From: an uncultured bacterium
Lineage (GTDB): Bacteria > Patescibacteriota > Saccharimonadia > Saccharimonadales > CAIOMD01
Assembly: GCA_903880655.1 (NCBI GenBank)
Contig: CAIRQE010000078.1
Location: 1-9,050, forward strand
DNA length: 9,050 nucleotides
Direction: 5' to 3'
Each line of letters opens with the position of its first letter. The stretch's first letter is position 1. Shown here piece after piece: positions 5,836 to 9,050 of the stretch. The position numbers and the translations under genes were made by a program. A model generated the notes under the pieces. It worked only from the letters and a program-made list of their open reading frames with translations. It did not search any database and was not told the DNA's origin.

Positions 5836-6774
5836 TTATAACTCCATCTCCGCTAGCTTATCCTTAACTTCATCAAGGGCTTTTTGGCCAAATCCTTTAA
5901 GATCACGTAGCTCAGCATCGCTAAGGCTAAATAGATCTTTTAGGGTATGAATCTCGTTATTAATAAGTGCATTTGTTGTGCGTGCGGTTAGGTTTAAATC
6001 TTCAATTGAAACAAGAAGTTCCGATGGATCATCATTGCCTTCTTCATCACTTACACCAGCTGACTTAAGTACTGGAGCTACTTCAACTCGTGTAGCACCT
6101 GCAAGTGCAGTGTACTGGTTTACAAGAATAGCGGCAGCTTCTTCGAAAGCATCTTTTGGTGTAATACTACCGTCAGTATCTATAGAGATTGTAAGTTTAT
6201 CTAAATCAGTTATTTGACCAACACGTGTGTGCTCTACCTTATAACGAACTCGTAGTACTGGGCTAAAAATAGCGTCTAGTGCAATCATGTCGCTAGGTTT
6301 CTTAGCAGCACCAACTTCAATAGTTCGGTAGCCACGGCCAGTTTCAACGATAAGATCTACGACAAAGTTAGTTTTGCTGTCATCGATTGTTGCAATCGCT
6401 TGTTCAGGATTCACCACTTCAACGTCTGCATTAACTTTAATATCTTTTCCAGTAACGATACCCTTACCCTTAAATTCGATACGAACATTTTGAGGTTCGT
6501 CGCTAAATACTCGGAACTTTAATCTTTTAAGATTAAGCATGATATCGACAACATCTTCTTTTACGCCGGGAACTGTAGAAAATTCATGGCTTACACCTTC
6601 AATTTTAAAAGCAGTTACAGAAGCACCAGCAATACTTGATAGGAGTACTCTTCGTAGGCTATTGCCAAGGGTCATACCATATCCGGTGTGCAGTGGTTCT
6701 ATTACGAAACTAGCACTTACATCAGAATGTTCTTCGATGTTCGCTAGTGATGGGGTGTGAATTATTTTTGACAT
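5836..6774 (-). CDS. rpoA: DNA-directed RNA polymerase subunit alpha
   Basis: The protein has 312 residues, normal length. The N-terminal assembly domain shows L-H-T-G-Y-G-M-T-L-G-N-S-L-R-R-V-L-L-S-S (28-47) and H-E-F-S-T-V-P-G-V-K-E-D-V (63-75), the alpha dimerisation and beta-contact regions. An acidic linker (about 242-252) leads to the C-terminal domain (253-312). In that domain Arg265, Asn268, Gly296 and Lys298 fall at the same residue numbers as the E. coli residues that bind the UP-element minor groove. Gln297 and Ala299 replace Lys and Ser. UP-element recognition therefore looks retained. The start has a strong SD (GGAGAAGG, 6790-6783) in the short gap after rpsD. It is cotranscribed with the ribosomal proteins as in the classic alpha operon. 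Confidence 0.98.
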   Translation of the reverse strand: MSKIIHTPSLANIEEHSDVSASFVIEPLHTGYGMTLGNSLRRVLLSSIAGASVTAFKIEGVSHEFSTVPGVKEDVVDIMLNLKRLKFRVFSDEPQNVRIEFKGKGIVTGKDIKVNADVEVVNPEQAIATIDDSKTNFVVDLIVETGRGYRTIEVGAAKKPSDMIALDAIFSPVLRVRYKVEHTRVGQITDLDKLTISIDTDGSITPKDAFEEAAAILVNQYTALAGATRVEVAPVLKSAGVSDEEGNDDPSELLVSIEDLNLTARTTNALINNEIHTLKDLFSLSDAELRDLKGFGQKALDEVKDKLAEMEL

Positions 6775-6782
6775 ATATGTTA

Positions 6783-6790
6783 CCTTCTCC
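6783..6790 (-). promoter_or_regulatory. Strong Shine-Dalgarno sequence of rpoA
   Basis: GGAGAAGG on the minus strand lies 8 nt before the rpoA ATG in the 18-nt gap after the rpsD stop. It is the best SD in the window and supports the ATG at 6774. Confidence 0.75.
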
Positions 6791-6792
6791 TA

Positions 6793-7410
6793 TTAACGTG
6801 AGTAATACTCAACAATTAGTTGCTCATTAATTTCTGGTTCCGCTTCAGCTCGTGAAGGTTCGCCCACTACAGTGATCTCAAACTTCTTTCGATTAGCCTT
6901 TACCCAGCTAACTGATGGTTCAACGTTTCCAGTAATATCATCAAGTTTCTTGAAATATTCAGTATGTTTACTTCGATCACGAACGACAAGAACGTCGCCT
7001 GCACCTAAACGGATTGATGGGATGTCGATTCGACGTCCATTAAGAGTAAAGTGACCATGGCTAACAAGTTGTCGTGCTGCACGGCGACTTGTAGCGAAGC
7101 CTGATCGGTATACAACATTATCGGCTCGCTTTTCAAGAAGTTGCAAAAGAACAGCTCCTGATTGACCTTCTTTTCGGTTCGCTTCTGCCATAAGGTTAGA
7201 AAACTGTCGTTCTAGTAGACCATACAGTCGTTTTACTTTTTGCTTATCACGCAGTTGAAGAGAGTACTGACTTGTGGTAGTACGTCGGTTATTGCGACCA
7301 TGCTGACCAGGAATGGTTGATCGCTTTACCATATATTTTAGAGCTTTAGGATGAAGTGCATAGCCTTCACGTCGGCTCATTTTGGTTATAGATTGTGTAT
7401 CACGTGCCAT
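6793..7410 (-). CDS. rpsD: 30S ribosomal protein uS4 (S4), zinc-free form
   Basis: The protein has 205 residues, normal for uS4. The N-terminus contains S-R-R-E-G (12-16) where zinc-binding homologues have a C-x-x-C-R-R-E-G arrangement; no Cys occurs anywhere in the protein, so this is the C-minus form. P-G-Q-H-G (34-38) is the usual loop. The S4 RNA-binding domain (about 93-155) contains L-E-K-R-A-D-N-V-V-Y-R-S-G-F-A-T-S-R-R-A. The protein ends in E-Y-Y-S-R. uS4 is a primary 16S rRNA binder at the 5' domain and lines the mRNA entry tunnel. In E. coli it represses its own operon; I see no matching pseudoknot here. The SD GGAG(T) just overlaps the rpsK stop codon. Confidence 0.97.
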   Translation of the reverse strand: MARDTQSITKMSRREGYALHPKALKYMVKRSTIPGQHGRNNRRTTTSQYSLQLRDKQKVKRLYGLLERQFSNLMAEANRKEGQSGAVLLQLLEKRADNVVYRSGFATSRRAARQLVSHGHFTLNGRRIDIPSIRLGAGDVLVVRDRSKHTEYFKKLDDITGNVEPSVSWVKANRKKFEITVVGEPSRAEAEPEINEQLIVEYYSR

Positions 7411-7419
7411 AAGTTACTC

Positions 7420-7815
7420 CTAAATTCGTCGTGCTTTCTTAGGACGACATCCACCGTGTGGCACTCCAGTTACATCTTTAATAGAATCAACTGCAACATC
7501 AGCTGCTGCTACTGCACGAATTGCAGCATCTCGTCCAAGGCCAATGCCTTTAACGTAAACATCTGCTTTTACGATGCCGTACATTTGCTTTGCTGCGGCA
7601 ATTGCTTTTTCGCCAGCTACTTGTGCAGCATATGCTGTACCTTTTTTACTGCCACGAAAACCGCATGCTCCAGCACTTGCTGCGTTCAATAAACCACCAT
7701 TCATGTCTGTAACAGAAATAATAGTGTTATTGAAAGTTGCTTGAATATGCACTTGTCCGTGCGGTACGCTTCGCTTAACTTTTTTCTTCTTGGTTGCTAC
7801 TTTTACATCTGCCAT
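7420..7815 (-). CDS. rpsK: 30S ribosomal protein uS11 (S11)
   Basis: The protein has 131 residues, with a basic N-terminal extension (K-K-K-K-V-K-R) followed by the canonical uS11 core: H-I-Q-A-T-F-N-N-T-I-I-S-V-T-D (about 23-37), A-S-A-G-A-C-G-F-R-G-S-K-K-G-T (about 46-60) and G-I-G-L-G-R-D-A-A-I-R (about 90-100). uS11 is on the platform of the small subunit near the mRNA exit and the E site. The C-terminal loop reads V-P-H-G-G-C-R-P-K-K-A-R-R-I, where most bacteria have P-H-N-G-C-R-P; the Asn known in E. coli to become isoaspartate is Gly here (residue 121). GGAG (7826-7823) lies 7 nt before the start, in the gap after rpsM. Confidence 0.97.
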   Translation of the reverse strand: MADVKVATKKKKVKRSVPHGQVHIQATFNNTIISVTDMNGGLLNAASAGACGFRGSKKGTAYAAQVAGEKAIAAAKQMYGIVKADVYVKGIGLGRDAAIRAVAAADVAVDSIKDVTGVPHGGCRPKKARRI

Positions 7816-7829
7816 AGTATATCTCCGGG

Positions 7830-8213
7830 CTATTTAGCCGCTACCTTCTTAGCTGTTCCACCAACAGTAACTTTTTTACCACGTCGTGTTCGAGCATTCG
7901 TCTTAGTTCGTTGACCACGGCTAGGAAGGTTCTGGCTATGTCGGATACCACGATACGCTTTAATATCTTTAAGACGTTTGATGTTCGCTACAACTATACG
8001 CTGTAACTCACCTTCAACATCATAGTTACCATTGATAACTTCTTGAATGCGACCAATTTGAGCATCATCAAGATCTTTAGTTCGAGTAATAGGATCAACC
8101 TTGGCTTTAGCTAGGATGTCGTATGAAGTCTTAGTGCCAATACCGTGAACATAGGTAAGTGCGACCCATACTTGTTTTTCATTAGGAATAGTAACTCCAC
8201 TGATACGAGCCAT
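7830..8213 (-). CDS. rpsM: 30S ribosomal protein uS13 (S13)
   Basis: The protein has 127 residues, slightly longer than the E. coli protein (118). It starts M-A-R-I-S-G-V and has L-T-Y-V-H-G-I-G-T-K-T-S (18-29) and the diagnostic Y-R-G-I-R-H ... L-P-S-R-G-Q-R-T-K-T-N-A-R-T-R-R-G-K-K (about 90-116). A short Ala/Lys tail follows. uS13 lies at the head of the small subunit, contacts the large subunit through bridges B1a/B1b, and its tail contacts P-site tRNA. It starts 2 nt after the rpmJ stop (TAAATATG), so translational coupling is likely. The gene order rpmJ-rpsM-rpsK-rpsD-rpoA-rplQ is the standard alpha-operon order. Confidence 0.97.
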   Translation of the reverse strand: MARISGVTIPNEKQVWVALTYVHGIGTKTSYDILAKAKVDPITRTKDLDDAQIGRIQEVINGNYDVEGELQRIVVANIKRLKDIKAYRGIRHSQNLPSRGQRTKTNARTRRGKKVTVGGTAKKVAAK

Positions 8214-8215
8214 AT

Positions 8216-8332
8216 TTAACCCTGCCTCTGCTTATGTTTTGGCTTTAACTTATTGATGACATAAAGTCGACCTTTGCGGCGGACAATAATATCGTCAGGA
8301 CTTATCTTTTTTACGCTAGCACGCACTTTCAT
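8216..8332 (-). CDS. rpmJ: 50S ribosomal protein bL36 (L36), zinc-free form
   Basis: A 38-codon gene between infA and rpsM. It starts M-K-V-R-A-S-V-K-K and ends K-P-K-H-K-Q-R-Q-G, the typical bL36 ends, with R-R-K-G-R-L-Y-V-I in the middle. The usual zinc ligands (C-x-x-C ... C ... H) are not there: the first Cys pair is replaced by I-S-P-D-D-I-I-V and no Cys occurs in the protein, so this is the C-minus form. bL36 is the smallest ribosomal protein and organises 23S rRNA helices near the GTPase centre. The start is supported by AAGGAGT (8349-8343), 10 nt upstream. The stop lies 2 nt before the rpsM ATG. Confidence 0.95.
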   Translation of the reverse strand: MKVRASVKKISPDDIIVRRKGRLYVINKLKPKHKQRQG

Positions 8333-8342
8333 GCGGATCAAC

Positions 8343-8349
8343 ACTCCTT
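8343..8349 (-). promoter_or_regulatory. Shine-Dalgarno sequence of rpmJ
   Basis: AAGGAGT on the minus strand, 10 nt before the rpmJ ATG, lies in the 52-nt gap after infA and supports this small gene. I see no terminator or other gene in that gap. Confidence 0.7.
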
Positions 8350-8384
8350 TTAGCTGTGGTGACACACTGCTTTAAATTAATAAA

Positions 8385-8606
8385 CTATGATTTGCGGTAG
8401 GTTATGCGACCCTTCGTAAGATCGTAAGGTGTCAATTCAACCGTCACGCTGTCGCCAGGTACGATGCGGATATAGTGCTTCCGCATTTTTCCAGCAACGT
8501 GAGCTATAATCACATGGCCATTTTCAAGCTCAACCTTAAATTGGGTACCCGGTAGGGTTTCCACAATTGTGCCGTTAAGCTCGATTACTTCTTTAGTATT
8601 AGCCAT
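8385..8606 (-). CDS. infA: Translation initiation factor IF-1
   Basis: The protein has 73 residues, the normal IF-1 length, a single OB fold. The segment [19 protein letters not shown] (36-54) and the end [10 protein letters not shown] (62-71) are diagnostic. IF-1 binds the A site of the small subunit and helps IF-2 and IF-3 select initiator tRNA. It starts at ATG 8606; the upstream 20 bases hold no SD. In many bacteria adk and map lie between secY and infA. Here only 71 bases separate them, so those two genes must be elsewhere or absent. A candidate promoter lies in that gap. Confidence 0.97.
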   Translation of the reverse strand: MANTKEVIELNGTIVETLPGTQFKVELENGHVIIAHVAGKMRKHYIRIVPGDSVTVELTPYDLTKGRITYRKS

Positions 8607-8624
8607 ATATTACAACAGATTCTT

Positions 8625-8654
8625 ATTTTACTACAGATATCCACTGTTTGTAAA
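8625..8654 (-). promoter_or_regulatory. Candidate promoter for the infA-rpsI part of the operon
   Basis: On the minus strand TTTACA (8654-8649) and TAAAAT (8630-8625) are separated by 18 nt. Each differs from consensus at one position. The predicted start is about 11-12 nt before the infA ATG, leaving a short leader without an SD. It would let infA and the alpha operon be transcribed apart from secY. It is in an A/T-rich gap, so a chance match is possible. Confidence 0.4.
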
Positions 8655-8677
8655 GGGTTTTTAAGGAGAAAACCATA

Positions 8678-9050
8678 CTAGGCAGGGCTCTCAGTTTTAG
8701 AACGTTTGAATGAGAACCGTTTATTTCTTTTTTGATTTTCATCATTATCAATATTTATCGTGTAATCGTCGTATGTAATCATAAGGGCTCGAGACTCGAG
8801 TTGTCGTAACGTATCGAGCGCAACTGATACAAGAATCAAAATACTTGTTCCGCCAATAGCAATTTGATTCGTCTTCAGTAACCCTTGGGCGATGATCGGT
8901 AGGATTGCAAGTAGAGCAAGTGCAAGTGCTCCAAACATTGTTAAACGGTTAACAATCTTTAAAAGATACTTCTCGGTTTGTGCCCCAGGTCGAACTCCAT
9001 CGATAAACCCGCCTTGTTTTTGCAAATTCTCTGCGATTTCCTTGGCGTTA
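8678..9050 (-). CDS. secY: Partial gene: C-terminal part of protein translocase subunit SecY
   Basis: About 124 C-terminal residues are present; the frame is open to the window edge. The first part reads A-E-N-L-Q-K-Q-G-G-F-I-D-G-V-R-P-G, the conserved SecY cytoplasmic loop before TM9, where K-K-Q-G-G-F-I-P-G-x-R-P-G is usual. Two hydrophobic stretches follow, corresponding to TM9 (M-F-G-A-L-A-L-A-L-L-A-I-L-P-I-I) and TM10 (I-L-I-L-V-S-V-A-L-D-T), then R-Q-L-E-S-R-A-L-M. SecY is the core pore of the Sec translocon in the plasma membrane. After the usual end near M-I-T-Y-D-D-Y there are about 25 extra residues, charged and basic (Q-K-R-N-K-R-F-S-F-K-R), forming a longer cytosolic tail. A TTG inside the frame (9025) is not a start. 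Confidence 0.95.
   Translation of the reverse strand, partial: NAKEIAENLQKQGGFIDGVRPGAQTEKYLLKIVNRLTMFGALALALLAILPIIAQGLLKTNQIAIGGTSILILVSVALDTLRQLESRALMITYDDYTINIDNDENQKRNKRFSFKRSKTESPA

Noticed and set aside
7351..7692. Plus-strand open frame rich in Cys and Ser, antisense to rpsK and the start of rpsD
   Set aside because: It is the reverse-complement shadow of conserved ribosomal protein genes. Its composition is atypical and no SD or promoter precedes it.
8656..8674. Hairpin GGTTTT/AAAACC as a terminator after secY
   Set aside because: The stem is only 6 bp, mostly A-T, and no T run follows on the minus strand. Readthrough into infA is more likely.
230..8680. UGA reassigned to glycine, as in Gracilibacteria
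   Set aside because: No in-frame TGA occurs in any of the genes, and all conserved Gly positions use GGN. The data show absence of TGA as a stop, not recoding.
8788..8800. Double CTCGAG palindrome (CTCGAG-A-CTCGAG)
   Set aside because: It lies in secY codons for the conserved Q-L-E-S-R-A-L segment and is explained by coding; no partner site was seen.
8678..9025. A complete 115-residue gene starting at a TTG
   Set aside because: The frame continues upstream to the window edge with the conserved SecY residues E-N-L-Q-K-Q-G-G-F, so the TTG is an internal Leu codon of a truncated secY.
1..9050. CRISPR array, transposon, prophage, toxin-antitoxin pair or defence island
   Set aside because: No spaced direct repeats, terminal inverted repeats, transposase or phage motifs were found. 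All space is taken by housekeeping genes and short gaps.

Overview
The window looks like a piece of a small-genome Patescibacteria/CPR chromosome, most likely Candidatus Saccharibacteria (TM7). This placement is inference from remembered family resemblance. It rests on near-zero gene spacing, A+T-leaning codon use, cysteine-free forms of bL36 and uS4, secY joined directly to infA with no adk or map between them, and rplM-rpsI fused to the end of the alpha operon. The standard genetic code reads every gene through. All 16 visible stop codons are TAA or TAG and none is TGA.

Layout from left to right. Positions 1-232 (+) hold the 3' end of a gene that resembles a 2H phosphoesterase / 2'-5' RNA ligase-like protein. 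It ends in a hairpin over its stop codon, followed by an intrinsic terminator. A promoter nested in that terminator drives a metallo-beta-lactamase-fold hydrolase (321-971, +), which ends in a clear terminator at about 1006-1034. From there to the right edge everything is on the minus strand. Reading leftward in coordinates (downstream), the order is: secY 3' end, infA, rpmJ, rpsM, rpsK, rpsD, rpoA, rplQ, rplM, rpsI, a strong terminator (4481-4507), then a second unit trpS - rluD-like pseudouridine synthase - holB-like clamp-loader subunit, then a TPR protein with its own promoter.

The secY-to-rpsI unit supplies the translocon, initiation factor 1, ribosomal proteins of both subunits and the RNA polymerase alpha subunit. 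The second unit charges tRNA-Trp, modifies RNA and helps load the replication clamp. Inside the operons, genes either follow Shine-Dalgarno (SD) sequences or overlap (TAATG). The three genes that begin the non-ribosomal transcription units have -10 boxes 6-10 nt before ATG and no SD, so leaderless or nearly leaderless translation is likely.

I see no CRISPR array, mobile element, tRNA, rRNA or defence island, and no gene-free stretch longer than about 90 bases. The content is mainly housekeeping. The points worth a second look are the uS11 loop substitution, the leaderless pattern, the missing TGA stops and the compact promoter/terminator arrangement.
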